DNA of 64,000 nt from Fasciola hepatica (GCA_948099385.1 CANUEZ040000113.1:6088501-6152500), one strand, 5' to 3'; positions 1 to 12,299 are shown, counted from the first letter of the stretch. Notes: generated by a model not told the origin, from the letters alone. Translations and numbers: made by a program.

Positions 1-213
1 GCTGTTAGGAAAGCAGCAAAAGGATCATATGCTCAACTAGTAGGAAACGAAGCGCTGCATCATCCCGAAAAGACTGAACTTCTGAGTAGGTTGAGGAAAA
101 CTAGAAGCAAGGGACACCGACAGAGTTTATTCTTCACCAACCGCAACGACGAACATGCAGATAAATCTGCAGCTGTAGCGAAAGCATGGAACACTTTTTT
201 GTCACTACAATGA
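1..213 (+). CDS. Open frame running in from the left edge (unidentified)
   Basis: Frame 1 is open from the first base to a TGA at 211-213, giving 70 codons with no start because the frame enters from outside the window. The peptide is rich in charged residues (Lys, Arg, Glu, Asp) and ends in KAWNTFLSLQ. It is neither low-complexity nor recognisably transposon-derived. It could be the last coding exon of a host gene, the tail of a transposon ORF, or a chance open frame. A stretch of this length is not rare by chance, so the call is weak. I do not recognise a family. Confidence 0.22.
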   Translation, partial: AVRKAAKGSYAQLVGNEALHHPEKTELLSRLRKTRSKGHRQSLFFTNRNDEHADKSAAVAKAWNTFLSLQ

Positions 214-3200
214 CATCTTACAAATGGGCGTCCGACACAAGCCTTAATCATTTGTCCAGCCATAGTTTGTCTACTTTTTTGTTTCACCCGATGGATGTCT
301 CGCGTCAACAGTCTTCCGTCAAAACATCTTTTTACCCTGGCGCGGGAGGTATCCCACCGAAAGCCTTTGCTTCAAGTGGTTTAGACATACCTATCATTCC
401 GATAAACTTGTTTAACCTATGCGTGGAATATAGTTCGTTTCTTAACCAATAGAAAGCTTATGCGATTACCCACTTGTATAAGAAATTTCCCCGCATGATC
501 TTCAAGTCCACTGTCTTGTCAACCATAGCCAGATTATTTCCAGGATCATGAAGACCAGGACCCATCGTATACGGAACAATTTTTTGAAAGGCTATGAACA
601 CGGTTTCTTGAAAAACCGTCTGATCTCCTGAACTCAGTCAAACAGGGGGCTGATAATGCAAAAGCCATGATTTTTGTTTCTTGATATGCAAATGACTTTT
701 GATCGGGTTTTGCATTTCCATATGCTTTAACAAGTGAAACTCTGTGGCATCGTTCACCCACTGTTAGGGTTGCTATCATCATATCTTTAAACACCACCAA
801 ATGGTCAATGTAAATGCGACACTCTAAAAAAAAGTATGTTACCAGTGAAGTCATCCAGGATAAGGTTCTAGTCCCTCCTTTTCGTATGGTATATTGTTGG
901 TGTTTTTAAGGTCTTTCGACACGGTAGTCTGCATGCACCACCCTTTCAGTGTCCCTTCGTGTTCATATTCATATCTTCACTCATTGAAACGCGGCCCATA
1001 CACAAACATATGGCTTGCATTATTTATTTCGCGTGCTGTGATAGGGCCGAACTCGAATTTCATTAGGGCGCATTTAATTTTATAACTGTATCACATTCTC
1101 AGTTGTAAGCAGTGTCGTACGTGAAGTATCATGATAAAACACGAGCATATAACCGTTTGACCTGCATCGATGTATTCCATAGAATAATCTTTATTTGCGT
1201 ACAACGTGTACTTCGGGAGTTCGTACACCCCTGAAGCTTCGCGTTTATAATATGGCTACTGACATTTGTAGTAGTAGTTGGATTCTGACACTGTCTGTCT
1301 CAATGGACTGTGGCAGTTCTTTGAGTGCTACCACTGAGCAGCGATCTACCTAAGAGTTCAGAATAATCACCAGTAAGGCAGAGTAGAAAGCGAAGTAAAA
1401 GTACTGAAAGCAATTTGGCAACTAAGTTGTGTGAGTGCATAATCCCAGTTTTTCACGAGTCGTACCTTGCTGCCTATGATCACTGGTCGTATGGATCTCG
1501 TGGAAGTCCGACACAGCGAAAATATTCAGGTGCAATAGTGTAGCTCTTAGTATATTTCATCCACTTTATGGAATGTTTACTTTATTAAATATTATGTGAG
1601 ACTTTTGTCATAAACTCGTATGACAATAATTTAATGGGACTTTCTCAATGAATCGCCTACACGAATTTTAATTACGCACTGTCCAACGTTTGCCGGTTAC
1701 TTTGTGTCTGGGTTTGCCGATCGGGACTTTTGGAGACTCCGTTGAGAAACGATGGGCAGAGACAACCAGCACCCTATTGGTCTGGGGTTGGGCATACCCA
1801 ACACACTGAAAAAAAAATCGGAAATTAGTTACCTACTTTTCGCGAATTAACCCAATTTCCTTTTATCGCTGAATCTGACAGTTTTAAATTTGGCAATCTT
1901 TCGAGCTCAACCACCAAATTACCGATATGGCGAGGCAAAAAGTTCATTTACGAAAATGAAAAGGGATTTATTAAGTGAAAGATGGGATATGAATGTACAC
2001 AATTTTTGGGTATGGCTTATTCGATTACTACGTTTTACCAGGTGATGTTCCTGATGTCCACAGGATCTGTAGAATAAGGGAGTGGAAACTTTCATATAGA
2101 TTACTTTATTGCAAAATACAAAAAATGTGGTAGGATGTCAGCACTATCCTATGAGAAAATTCATATATATATATATTTATAAGGGGTGAGGTGATATGCT
2201 AATATACGAATCAGGATGTGTGCATTTCCAGTGGCATGCTATTGGGAAAGTCAAACCTTTTCAACGTAGCGAAAAAACTGGTTAACAAAGCCGCTGCCTA
2301 AATACGTATGGAAATAGAATTGATGGTTGAAATATGAGTTTGCCAACAGAGCAATATTTACGAGAGGAAACCTCGCAGGACAGCAAAAATAGAAAAATAA
2401 CCGACGGGATACTACCTTGCTTCTTCGGTCTATCTCAAACCCACGGTGTTTTATTTTTTTCTATGACAATTATTCCGCAATGCAGAACTATTCCTGCATT
2501 TTTGGTATGTATCAGGAAAATGCAAACGTTTTGAGGGTTTTTCTTCCGTTTTCGTTTATCGCAACCAAATGAGCTTTGGGTCATCTAATCTCTTCCCGTT
2601 TCCGTAGCTCCAGTCCACGATGGTCTTTTTGTGCACCACGAATTACTTGAATACCATTAGCATCACAAGACAGGCTGCAAATTTGGAATTACACCCTCCA
2701 AAACAGATAGCCATGGCAACAATATAACGACTTATTTCAACCTTGTTGTACTTGTGTGAAATTCATATATTTAAACAGAAAATAATCAGTTTACATTTTC
2801 CTTGTCATTGAAATGTTTATTCACTTAGTGAAGTCAGGGATATGATACAAATGTATTGTCACTTTGTTCAATGTCCTCAGCTGTTCGAAAAAGCCTTCAT
2901 TGTCGGACGTTTTTCTCCTTGGTCATATCTTGCTTGAAGAGGAAAGGTAAGAGAAAGTCAACTGGTGTGATAACCATACAATTTGAGAACACTGAACACA
3001 GGTGATGTTGTACATGATAAAGCTTTCGCTATGATCACTTGATTATATGAATAACGTTTAGCAGTTCATTTGTTGACAGAATCATATGGTGTTTCGTGGG
3101 AACTAGACACTCACACAAGACAATCGTCGAATGCAATACTTCACTAGTTGGCAACACTGTAATTCAGTATTTGCTAACAGAAAACAATTCCATAATTCAC

Positions 3201-3619
3201 CTTGCTATCCGGCGGGTTGTTCCACCTAACTTGCGTTTTGCTTACACGCTATTTTACTACCTATTCTGATACTACTGTAGTAGCACATCGATAAATAAAA
3301 GAATATGTACAGCCCTGAAGTTATAAGGACCGTTAAGCTGACATGTATTGCGTGATTACGCACTGCGGTGAGTTGACGACCGCACTATCTACGAGTGAAG
3401 CTTTTCTTCGCAAGCGCGTAGTCCAACAATGCTTTGCTGAAGTTCGTTAACTGTGTGTCAGTTGCGCAACGCGTAATTGGTCCTAGGCGTTGGCAACGAA
3501 TCAACATGTTTTCCTCCTCACTCTTAGACAACTAGTCACGTTGGCGTGTGGCCAGTTTGGATGAAATTCCGGTGTGTATTCCAAATCTGACGGTGCAGTA
3601 ACGCACTTCGTGTCAGCTG
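214..3619. other. Unassigned sequence, no gene seen
   Basis: Only short, stop-bounded frames occur here on either strand. A short TA run lies near 2,164-2,178 and there are several T-rich or A-rich patches. I see no recognisable protein motif, tRNA fold or long repeat that I can support. Confidence 0.5.
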
Positions 3620-4330
3620 GGTCTGTTTGCGGGTGATATCAAAATCTTACGCTCCTTTGATCCTAGGCAACTTAACTCTGTTATGAGCTACATCTCCCAA
3701 GATCTAAACTCCCTCAGTTCCTGGTGCAGCTACACTCAGATGAAGTTATCCGCCGAGAAAAGCAACATCTTAAGATTTGGAAGTAATATCCCGTCAGAAG
3801 CTTTTCATATTGGAAAGGTGATCATTTCCAAACAAACCGTTAGTACAGGATTTGGGACTGCAGTACTCCTCCTCTTCTACTTTTTCGGAGAACACAGTTA
3901 ACCAATTTGTCAAGGTCCGAAGGCTAATCAGCCTAATTTATCGAACCTTTCGCCTACAAGAAAGCAAGATTAGTATTTTTAAGACTCACCTTAGACCCAT
4001 GTTAGAATAATGCTCTGCGGTATACACAAATGGGCGTCAGTATGACATAGTAGCCATTCAGAATGTTCAAACATCCCTGACAAAAAGAACTACTAGGTAA
4101 CCCGACTCATTTTAGCTATAATGAGCAATGCATCCTGCTGAAAGTAGGACTTCTCTCCAAAAGGGCGTTAAGATCCATCGTCTACCTAGTGAAATTCACC
4201 GCTCTTTATCAAATTACTGCAAAATCTGCTTTCCTTTGAGTCTGCAAAGGTGTTTAAGACCCACCCAAGTAAGTATTCTACCGAGCTAAACCTCATACAA
4301 CTTATCAACCTATACCTAAACGAAGCTAGG
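3620..4330 (+). pseudogene. CR1/Jockey-like non-LTR RT, C-terminal half
   Basis: This is a relic of the RT of a non-LTR retrotransposon, the enzyme that copies element RNA at a nicked target. The best part is 3,637-3,850, read as LFAGDIK, then DLNSLSSWC, KLSAEKSNILRFGS and FHIGKVII. This is the usual order of RT motif C followed by the thumb region. Motif C is normally FADD; here the first Asp is Gly, so the copy is catalytically dead. A decayed thumb continues to about 4,330 with shifts and stops (NVQTSLTKRTTR and similar words). No endonuclease or 5' half is visible upstream, so it is 5'-truncated. Assignment to the CR1/Jockey type rests on remembered motif resemblance. Confidence 0.7.
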
Positions 4331-6519
4331 GCTTTTGAAAATGGATTGAGATTTTAATTTGCTTATAGATAACCTAACACATAACTGAAATTCCATCGTG
4401 TGCAATTAAAACACACCTCAACTCACCTTTACTCTACTCGACATTCTTATGACTATACATAGGCTTGCTTCAGCTAGTTTCATGGTTACGTGTTGGTGTT
4501 TGATAGATTTGATAAGTATTTTTGAAATGCTCCATGCTTGGTTTCAAATCCCACTGGGGTCAACGACTAAACATTTGAGTTATTTCAAAAAAAGCTAAAT
4601 GGTTGCCTTTCCCAACGATTTCTTTCGCACTTCTCAAATACACATAAAAGAGACATCATCGGTATTGAAAATGTTCGGCCTCGATTTACCAAGAAACCAT
4701 TTGGACTCTGTTTAGGTAACTTTCTTTCAAATCCTAAATGTCTATTGATAGAGCCTACTAGGAAAGTGTTGGATACCAATCCAATTTTTCGATAATCATT
4801 TGATTGAACTTCACCAGGCATCCCGTAATTTTCATAGATACCATTACTTAATAACGAATTGACCGGTTGATAGTGCCTTTTTTCGACTGCAGCTATATTG
4901 ACTGAGGCCAGTAATTTTGGAATAGTCCTTGAAAATACACAACACCATTGGTTGCACTAATGCTGATCCAGAACATTGCCAGCTTTACCTTACTTTTAAT
5001 CTCACGCCTCTTGTCTCTCCTTCCCAATGACCTACCTCGGACTCTTCAGCCACTAACTACTGGTCCCACCTAATCGTATCACCAGATCCATGTTACTCTA
5101 TTATTTACTTCTTATCATAAGTCTCAAATATTCGTCCCTACCGAAAGCCATAGATGTCAACTGCTTACCGGAGCCTCAGAATGCTCTAACCTCAAGTGGA
5201 TACTAGTATTTAGTCCAGCGTGCTGGCTTATCCCGTGTAAAAAAATGCGGCGACAATTTCCCCAGCAATACTTCGCAAAGTTCACCGTGATCCTAAATGG
5301 GGACCCGCGCTACACAGAAAAATATCCATACTGGAAGAAAACACATCTCTTTGTTGTTTACACATTTATGTATAGGTTCTTCCAGCCGTGGAGGGACAGT
5401 TGCCACGTATCTGTTCCATAGAATCTTCTTTACCAAGCCCTGTCTTCTTCGAAACTGTCCAGACACCTGTGATGAATTTATGCGTCACCTTTATCTTTCG
5501 GCATCCTGTTCTTTCGACTTTCTCAGATTACCCGCTTCAAGTAATTATTGTGTCTCGGCGAAATTCAAGAAATATATAGCAATTACTAATAATAGTCGGT
5601 TAAATCCGATGCTTCTCAACATTGCTGTCGCTCACTAACTCACATTTCTATTTCTTCATAGTCTTCTACATGTGGTGATGTTCTTCTTCGGTTGGATAAG
5701 TGATTTTTTCTGACTCCGCTTGCTTTGTCCACTGAACGCCAGTAAACATCCACCAATTTTGTTTTCGCTATCCCTGTAAGTATTCCATTGTCTGCTCTGC
5801 AGTCTAACTTTTGGAAATTGCTTTACTATGGTCTATGCCTTATTTTGAAACTGATTCGTCTATGTTTCCTCTCAGGTCATTTGACTGCCGTTTGTCGACA
5901 GATCAGCTGAATTTCGAAATTCCGTTAGCTACTATTAACTTGTCACTTTTCCTATTTATTTCTTCATTCCTACTAACCTCACCATAATCTTACATACACA
6001 ATCGTACTTCCGGTCTTGTTAGGGTTTTTCCCTACCTGATGCTCACACTTCATCAGGTTTCTGTTTGTTGGTTGGTTTTCGGATTCTCTGAGCTCTCCGG
6101 TACTTCATCCAACTATCGCTGTCATTTTTTGCAAGTTTTTCTGCAACCCCACTCAACTATTTTATCCCTATTCCACGTAGACCCTATCTATCAGTCATGT
6201 TTGGTTTCTATTTCTGTTCTTCTTATACTTTTGATGACCCACTTGATTGTTGAATTCCTCTAGCTCGTACCGACCCGGCTTCTGGTTCAATTTCGTTCTT
6301 CATTTCCAATCAAACTCACCGTTGTTCATTCTAACCATTCTATCATTATTCCTTTTAGATACCTTTGATCACTCGAGGGTTTTCCTCTTCTGTTTGTTCT
6401 CACTTCGTTAGGTTCCCTTATGTCAGTTAGTTGTCGAGTTCTATGAACTTCTATTAATTTCATACCTCGTCCGATTATTTCCCTCCTTCTCCAGAAGCCT
6501 CTCCGTAATCTTATCCAAC
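4331..6519. other. Unassigned; right part strongly pyrimidine-rich
   Basis: No gene is supported. From about 5,640 to 6,520 the plus strand becomes conspicuously C+T-rich, with few purine runs. Similar blocks occur at 7.06-7.7, 9.0-9.65 and 16.6-18 kb. Short shared phrases such as GACCCTAT followed by TATCA recur at about 6,179 and 7,729, which suggests dispersed repeat remnants rather than coding sequence. Confidence 0.4.
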
Positions 6520-6522
6520 TAT

Positions 6523-7055
6523 TATACTTTTGTATATATCTCACAGTTACTTTTGAATATTATGCGAGATTGGTGATACTTTAATTGGCTGACTGTCTTT
6601 TGGACTCCAACTTCCACGCATACCACTCGCAGTTAGCTGCGAGACATGTAATGATATCAAAATGCGGAGCAGGTTTAAACATGGGTAAGCTGGCCCATCC
6701 TGCGGAGAAGGCCTGATTTGGTGTGAGACATTCGCATGGAGTTAACTAGACAGCTACGGTGTTTCCTATCTAAGTTGTCGGGTGTTGCTGGTTATCATAG
6801 AGGACTGCATCTAAACAAGCTTAACTCGGCGAGCCGGATCAGACCGAACGGGAGCGCGTTGGCACAGTGGCAACACACAAAACTTGGAGGTGAAAAGGCC
6901 CGGGTTCAGACTATGGGTGTGGCCGGTGATGCGCACAAATGATGTGCTCTAACAAGAGCAAAACTCGAGTCTGGTGCTTCTGAATGCGGGGTTAATTGGA
7001 TGATCTGAGGTTTGTGGGTGAATGGTGGAGTCCAAATGACAGTCAGTTAAGCAAA
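6523..7055 (+). repeat. Composite repeat: inverted-end flanks (L, R) around a tRNA-like core
   Basis: Three blocks lie together. L (6,523-6,612) ends in an inverted copy of the end of R (6,946-7,055): TGACTGTCTTTTGGACTCC at about 6,591 against GGAGTCCAAATGACAGTCA near 7,027-7,047. Between them sits a tRNA-like core (about 6,655-6,940). L, core and R all have homologues at 27.3-27.8 kb, but there the core is inverted and lies outside L+R. R alone recurs at 32,553-32,660. The inverted ends suggest a small non-autonomous element; the exact class is not established. Confidence 0.65.
6655..6940 (+). repeat. tRNA-like (SINE-like) repeat core, copy 1
   Basis: The segment aligns by eye over more than 250 bp with the reverse complement of 27,320-27,612. 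Its tRNA-like part has an A-box-like region at about 6,855-6,875 (CGTTGGCACAGTGGCAACAC) and a B-box-like GGGTTCAGAC near 6,901. These are RNA polymerase III internal promoter motifs, so it is probably a tRNA-derived SINE or the head of one. The better-preserved copy is at 27.3-27.4 kb. Confidence 0.6.
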
Positions 7056-7639
7056 GTGTTCTATCTGTATTGCTTGAAAAGACCCATGGTTCCATCTAGG
7101 TCCCTTTTGACATCCTAGGGTTTCCTTTTTACTGCATATTCTCACTCCCTTTGGTTTCCACATGTCATTCACCCAGTTTCTTGTTGAATTTCTTGTGTAC
7201 TCACTAGTCAACCACCGTTCTACTATCTCTGTTTTCTGTAAACCTCAAAGTGGTCTTAATAGCTTTTTCTCACTTTATCCTATCTCGATACTTCTTTAGA
7301 CCTTTGGGTCTCTTTATACAGATTGCTCTAATTGAGCCTATTTGCAATTTCCTAACGACTCAGTTGGTAGTCAAACCCCTTTAGTTTTTTATTCACCTTA
7401 CTACATTTTCTACAAAACTCATCGTAATCCAACTTAAACATTTTACCCTTATTCTATCTAGTTCCAATCAATAATGCTTGGATTTTTTCATGCAGACCAC
7501 GCTCATTCTCCTTGGCTTTCATTTTTCACTGACAATCGATTATCGAATTTCCTTTGCTCCATCTGGCTTGCTACCTGTTCCATTTCTGTTTCCATTAGCT
7601 CCAGAGTACCATTGTTATTATATACTGATTTACGCATCC
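7056..7639. other. Pyrimidine-rich stretch
   Basis: The plus strand is C+T-rich with no supported gene. It leads directly into the non-LTR relic that follows and may be the decayed endonuclease or 5' part of the same element. I cannot align it to an endonuclease with confidence. Confidence 0.35.
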
Positions 7640-8850
7640 ACGTCCATTCTGACCCTAGCTACGTTTAACCCTCAAGTGGTACGGTGCTTTTTGGCACGAT
7701 TATTTTCCACTTATCGCACGTTTCATGTTGACCCTATTTTATCACTATGTGCCAATAGTGATACCCATATCAACAGGAGTAATGTCGAGCTCAGTTGCTT
7801 CACTGATAAGCACTTCAGAAGGCAAGCAAAACTTGTTTTAACTCAGCCTAACAAGATTGAGCTTCTGGCCAAATTACTGAATATAAGATCTCAGCGCTCC
7901 AACCAGAACTTCCCTCTCTTCCTAGAATACGGCCCTACCACCGTCCACCCACCTGCGCTAATCTCCGAAGCTTTCAGTATTCACTCATTCTCTTGTACAT
8001 ACGTTGTGCCAGTATCCACCCTCCTATCATCCCTGTCATTTTTGGGGCCACCTTCTCCACTAATAACTTTACACCCTTTGAAATAAAGAAGGTAATCCTC
8101 AGAATTAGGCTATCACCAAATTCTGGGCCAGACGGAAAGCTGCCTTCCCGGTTCCGTTTTGAGGGGCCTACGTAACTTATCCAGTGTTTCGATAAACAAT
8201 AGTACAGTTCCGCAGCAGTGGAAGAACTCGGTTATGACTTCCCACTTTTAAAAGGGTTCACAGCATGAAAGTGCTAACTGCGTTGCTATTAAACAAATTC
8301 CATTGTTTTGTTAAATTCTGGTGAGAATGGTTAGTTATCAACTAACTTATTATCTTCTATTCAACAGACTACAGAACCCCAGCCAACATGGCTTCATCAA
8401 AATACAATCATTTACTTCCCACCAAATTGACTTCCTTAATGTCTCAACCTCAGCTATTGACGACGAGATTTCTGTGATTATTCTATTCTTAGATCTGGTA
8501 AAAGTCTTCTACCGGGCACTTCAGAAAAACCGGTCGATCAAAATAAAATACTTGGGGCTAGTTGAAACCCTACTCTCGTGGATGTCTTCCTACCTATTCT
8601 TTTATTCCCAGGTGAAACTGATCGATGGTCACTTATTTGCTGTCAGGTCTATAACAAGCTGTGTGATACAAGGCGGCTTTCTTGGAATATTACTCTTTTT
8701 CATGTACACCAATGATATCCTTTGTGTAGTCCGCTATGGAAGCCCTTTTTTTTTCTCCGACCACATCTAAATTGTATACTGTTTTCTCACTTGTAGTAGT
8801 GTTCTGTCATCTGCCTAAATACAATAGTCCAGGATACAAACTGTGATGAT
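7640..8850 (+). pseudogene. CR1-like non-LTR element: endonuclease-RT linker and RT
   Basis: The open frame at 7,478-8,086 carries the basic linker typical of CR1-like ORF2 proteins (KLVLTQPNKIELLAKLL, then LNIRSQRSNQNFPLFLE). RT fingers follow near 8,080-8,170 (PFEIKKVILRI, SGPDGKLPSRF). Palm motifs lie in 8,321-8,770: QHGFIKIQSFTSHQIDFLN, motif A as LFLDLVKVFYRAL (first Asp kept, second Asp now Tyr), and motif B as CVIQGGFLGILLFF. Motif C should be FADD but reads FSDH just before a stop at 8,768. Frameshifts separate the blocks. The product would have been the element's RT acting at genomic target sites; this copy is dead. Confidence 0.78.
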
Positions 8851-9689
8851 TCAGCTGGCATCACACGTGATACGGCCAGGTATTGCGTCGGAGCTACAGG
8901 CGCTGAGGAGCCTCTACCAACCAGGATCGCCGAAAACACGTATAAGAAGAGCTCGCTGCGATTGGTCAACTTCTATTCTACCTGTTATTTTCTTTGATCT
9001 AACATATTTGTTAGAACCAGTTGGGCAATTCAATTAACTTGCTATTCCGCAGCCTTGATCTTTTTACTCCCTTGGTTTTGCATTGTTCCAGGTGGGAGCG
9101 ATTCTGATACTTCCTGCCATCGTGCTCATTCTTCGTTAACCCATCAATCTCTAATTATAACCACATATTCTCCTTAACTCTGAGCCATTTTATCCCACTC
9201 CCGTAAACACTCTGACGCTTTCACTTTATTCTCTGCCTGCCATTGTTTGATTTCACTCCCCACTCATGGCCGTCCCTGCTTACTACCGAACCTCAAAAAT
9301 AACGACACTTCCTTCTCCTCTCCTTTTGGCTCTCTTCTTCAGCCGAAGGTTTCACTTTGTTCTCTGACCATGACATATTGCATGGCTCTTGCATCCCGAC
9401 AGGTCTTAGTATCATACTTTCTCCCAACTAATCCTGTTGTACAAAAGATACCTTGTTTTTCGTTTGCTATTGATTGTTGATCCTCAGCTGGGACCCACCC
9501 AGACAGCTCTTCTCTTTTTTCATCCTTTCCGGTCTCCCTTTTATGCGCATATATTTTTCTACGATGCCCGGTTTCCCTGGGTACCTCGTCGGCCAAATAG
9601 TCTGGCTTTCGCACCCGAATACCCATTCTTTATATGCTCTTTTAGCGCCCAGGGATAATTAGATAAATAGCGTACAGACGCGGTACATA
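8851..9689. other. Unassigned, pyrimidine-rich from about 9,040
   Basis: No gene is supported. The first part may be the residual thumb of the preceding RT. The stretch 9,040-9,650 is C+T-rich on the plus strand, and its open frames show no recognisable motif. Confidence 0.35.
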
Positions 9690-9930
9690 AATGCAGCCAA
9701 GAATAGAATCATACTTGGCTAGTAGTCAGAAAACCAAAGTCAAGCCACAGAGATGTTTATGCAAACCTGCAGAGAAAAAATCAGTGAGGACTCACAGGAG
9801 CTTGTGTCATATTGGCGCTCGAACCGGAAACACCTTGGTTTGGAGTGTTAAAACGAAGTTTATACATGAAGTGGCCATAAAGATAATGATTGCCAGAAAC
9901 GAATGCAACAACCTTCTCGTAGAAGACTGG
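9690..9930 (+). repeat. Dispersed repeat family, copy 1 (partner at 22.15-22.4 kb, inverted)
   Basis: About 220 bp align by eye with the reverse complement of 22,150-22,415. Shared landmarks are CTAGTAGTCAGAAAA, CACAGAGATGT, then GAGCTTGTGTCA, ATTGGCG, and AAAACGAAGTTTAT followed by AGTGGC and ATAAAGAT. The segment is open as a 89-codon frame but shows no domain I know. It could be a piece of a retrotransposon ORF or 3' region. Confidence 0.6.
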
Positions 9931-10499
9931 GAGAAATGTCTTCAAGATATTAGATTGTGATACTGTTCGCTGCTCCTGAAGAAAGTGTCACACGACCGGA
10001 AAAATGACAACAAATGACAATAACAAAAATAAGATGTGGACAACCACCAATGTGTCGCGTGGTGGAGATAATGGGAAAGTATTCGGAATGGTACAAGTGT
10101 TCACCAGCAGAACTGCTCTATGATTCGATAACTGCCCTGATATTTATTGTGGGTAAATATGTTTTTCCTTGAGTCGGGTGTGTAGGGCCGTGGCAAAGGG
10201 GTTGCCCGCCAGTAGTACTAACTGGTCGGGAATGCCAGAAAAGAGGCTGGGTGTGCCGAAACCTTCACATGCGTGCAGGCGGCGGTATAAAATTGGCCCA
10301 TCTTCTCCACACAATACACTAAGTAGCAGATAGATGAATAGTCGACAGAGAAATCAGTAGTTGAAAACGAAAGTCAAACTTCTAGAAACAAACAAAACAG
10401 GGGCACGAGTTTTCGTCCAAAGCTGTTCGATGTGCACAGAAAACTAACAAAAAGTATAACAGTGTTTATTTTGTCTTGTTTCTCTTGTTTTGAAGAAAA
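9931..10499. other. Unassigned; possible 3' LTR area of the Gypsy to the right
   Basis: Read on the minus strand this lies downstream of the integrase C-terminus of the neighbouring Gypsy, where a 3' LTR would be expected. The TATA-like TTTTATACC (minus strand, about 10,288) would fit an LTR promoter. No second LTR is visible on the other side of that element, so this cannot be confirmed. Confidence 0.25.
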
Positions 10500-10699
10500 C
10501 AAATCGTTAACAATAGAATGTAACGATTAGGTATGAAAGAAATGGTGTCTGATAAACATGCGGGTTTTCGCACGACCAGACAGCGACGCTTATATTGCAC
10601 CAGGGGTTAAGGATTTGTTGAATCACTGCCTGGTGATTCTGCAGACCCGAATGCGGATACCGCAGTAGGTGATGAACGCGGTAGGTGTGAATCAAATGG

Positions 10700-11566
10700 C
10701 ATCTCTATTTCCGTGAAAGCGAATTCCAGTCTATCCGCGAAAACCGTCTCTCGTTTACTCTTAAGTTCTATGATGTAGCACTTTTCCTTCCGTTCTAAAA
10801 CTGGACGCGGGCCTGAAAAGGAACCTGAATAGAGTGCCTTGTACTGCCCGTACGAAAGAAAAGGTGTGTGCTCCTGGACACCGTTTTAGTTACGTATACA
10901 GGTACGCTTTGTTATCTGGTCCATGCTGCATGCAGGTCACGCGTATGCTGGGTTGAGCTTTGGTATAGTTGGATTATTTAAAAAGCTGCGAACGAAGTGG
11001 CGTGACCAGTTCATTTCGGCAACCGAAGGGACACCCAAATAAAAACTCGTTTATTGTTCAACGCCAGTTGGCTTTCACCGAACTGCAAATGCCTAACAGG
11101 ACAAAAGAATATCCCTTCCCATGCCGGGTTTGTATGAGCTCTTAGAGCTGTGTAGAACTGACTGTGAAAATATTCGACCAAACCGTTAGCTGCTGGAAAG
11201 CATGTCGTAGTTCTCTTTCATTTGCATGCAATTACGTTTATCACGGAAAGAAATGAACCATTGAAGTGGGCTCTTCGATCGGTGGGCACTACAACAGGGA
11301 AGCCAAATGGGGCCATGCGTTGTTCTAGAAGATTGTATACTGTTGTTTAGGAGGTGCAGTGGCTCAAAGGTATTACCCCAGCCCACCAGAAAAAAAGGTC
11401 GATAGACGTTAATAAATAAGTGAATCCCCTGGATGGAGGCAGAGGACCTACTAAATCCAAGTGCACATGATGAAAAAGTTCATCTAGAGTAGCAGAAAAG
11501 TGGAGAAAGGGTTTTCAGGGTGCCTGTGTACTTTAAAACGATGGAATTCTAAACAACTGCATGTTC
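10700..11566 (-). pseudogene. Gypsy integrase, minus-strand copy with C-terminal domain
   Basis: The core at 11,566-11,089 is the reverse complement of 14,010-14,487 with few changes. It carries the HVHLDLVGPLPPS motif (first catalytic Asp), PTDRR (second Asp) and NGLVECFH (Glu), so the DDE triad is still readable. Two in-frame stops interrupt it, as in the other copy. Unlike the plus copy, this one continues leftward into the C-terminal domain (HLFFRTGSTRHSIQVPFQ, then FSRIDWNSL near 10,705-10,740, matching the family's usual basic beta-barrel ending). The protein would insert element DNA into chromosomes; this one cannot be translated intact. Confidence 0.8.
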
Positions 11567-11747
11567 GTCCGTTTAAATCCTCATTTTGTTTTTGGCCGCA
11601 TGAAACACTCAGTCATGAATTTAGCCGAGGTTCATATGCCAGGGTGCGACAATCCGTGCAGTGTCCTAAAGGAGTCCTTCCTGAACGCAACTGGTACCAG
11701 AGGAAGAGGAGTACCTTGTGTGGCTTGGTACGAAATCGTACCTTCCG

Positions 11748-11797
<50 letters not shown>

Positions 11798-11843
11798 ATC
11801 CGACTGAATTCAGACTGCATTCTAAACCAAACATGGTACAATC
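11089..11843 (+). repeat. Inverted duplication arm A (pairs with 13,733-14,487)
   Basis: Coordinates pair as x + y = 25,576. The arms carry the integrase core and an AT microsatellite. Identity is very high: one substitution is visible near 11,170 against 14,406, and the microsatellite differs in length (about 42 against 50 bp). The left end falls where TGCAAATGCC diverges from the partner's GGCATTCG. Confidence 0.92.
11753..11794 (+). repeat. (AT)n microsatellite in arm A
   Basis: About 21 AT units. The homologous tract in arm A' at 13,779-13,828 has 25, so the two copies have slipped independently or been assembled differently. Confidence 0.95.
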
Positions 11844-11861
11844 GAGGAGGAGTCATGGTAA

Positions 11862-12150
11862 CACCGCAATCAAGGAGATAATGCAAACAAGTACTCCAAG
11901 CCCTACGCGTATCAATCTGAGTACCAGGGAAACGCGCAAGCCGACCGATGCAGGCGATAACCGTGTCAGGCCGTTCTGCTCGCAATCGCCTACTTTTATA
12001 ACCGACAGAATAACGGGAACATACATCTTGAGTTTCATCACGTGCTGGATCTCGGTATCACTAGACCACCTACGAGTCTGTGGGCTTCTCCAATACACAT
12101 GGTGCCAAAACTTCCGTACACAATTGAGGCCTTGTGGTGATTAGTAGGCT
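11862..12150 (+). pseudogene. Gypsy Gag end and protease region, plus copy
   Basis: The plus-strand frame resembles the tail of the Gag nucleocapsid (STRETRKPTDAG) followed by a decayed retropepsin (TFITDRITGTYIL). The normal protease signature DTG is not readable. In the minus copy this stretch is continuous with Gag; here Gag is cut off at the arm A/B junction (11,843-11,862), which shows that the plus copy is a secondary product. Confidence 0.6.
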
Positions 12151-12299
12151 TTAAACAACCGTACCAAGCCCGAATGCTAACCAGTTCAACATATTCAAGA
12201 CCTCACAATAAGTTTAAACAGTCGCATTATTTTCAGTCGTATACGTTTAGTTCGAGCAAACAGCCAAATCTGCGGTAATCTTAGTGGCCTCCCAAAGAC

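Noticed and set aside
546..854. Minus frame with YIDHLVVFKD, resembling a Gypsy RT YIDD box
   Set aside because: The residues after it do not follow the Gypsy palm order and nothing upstream supports RT. Probably chance.
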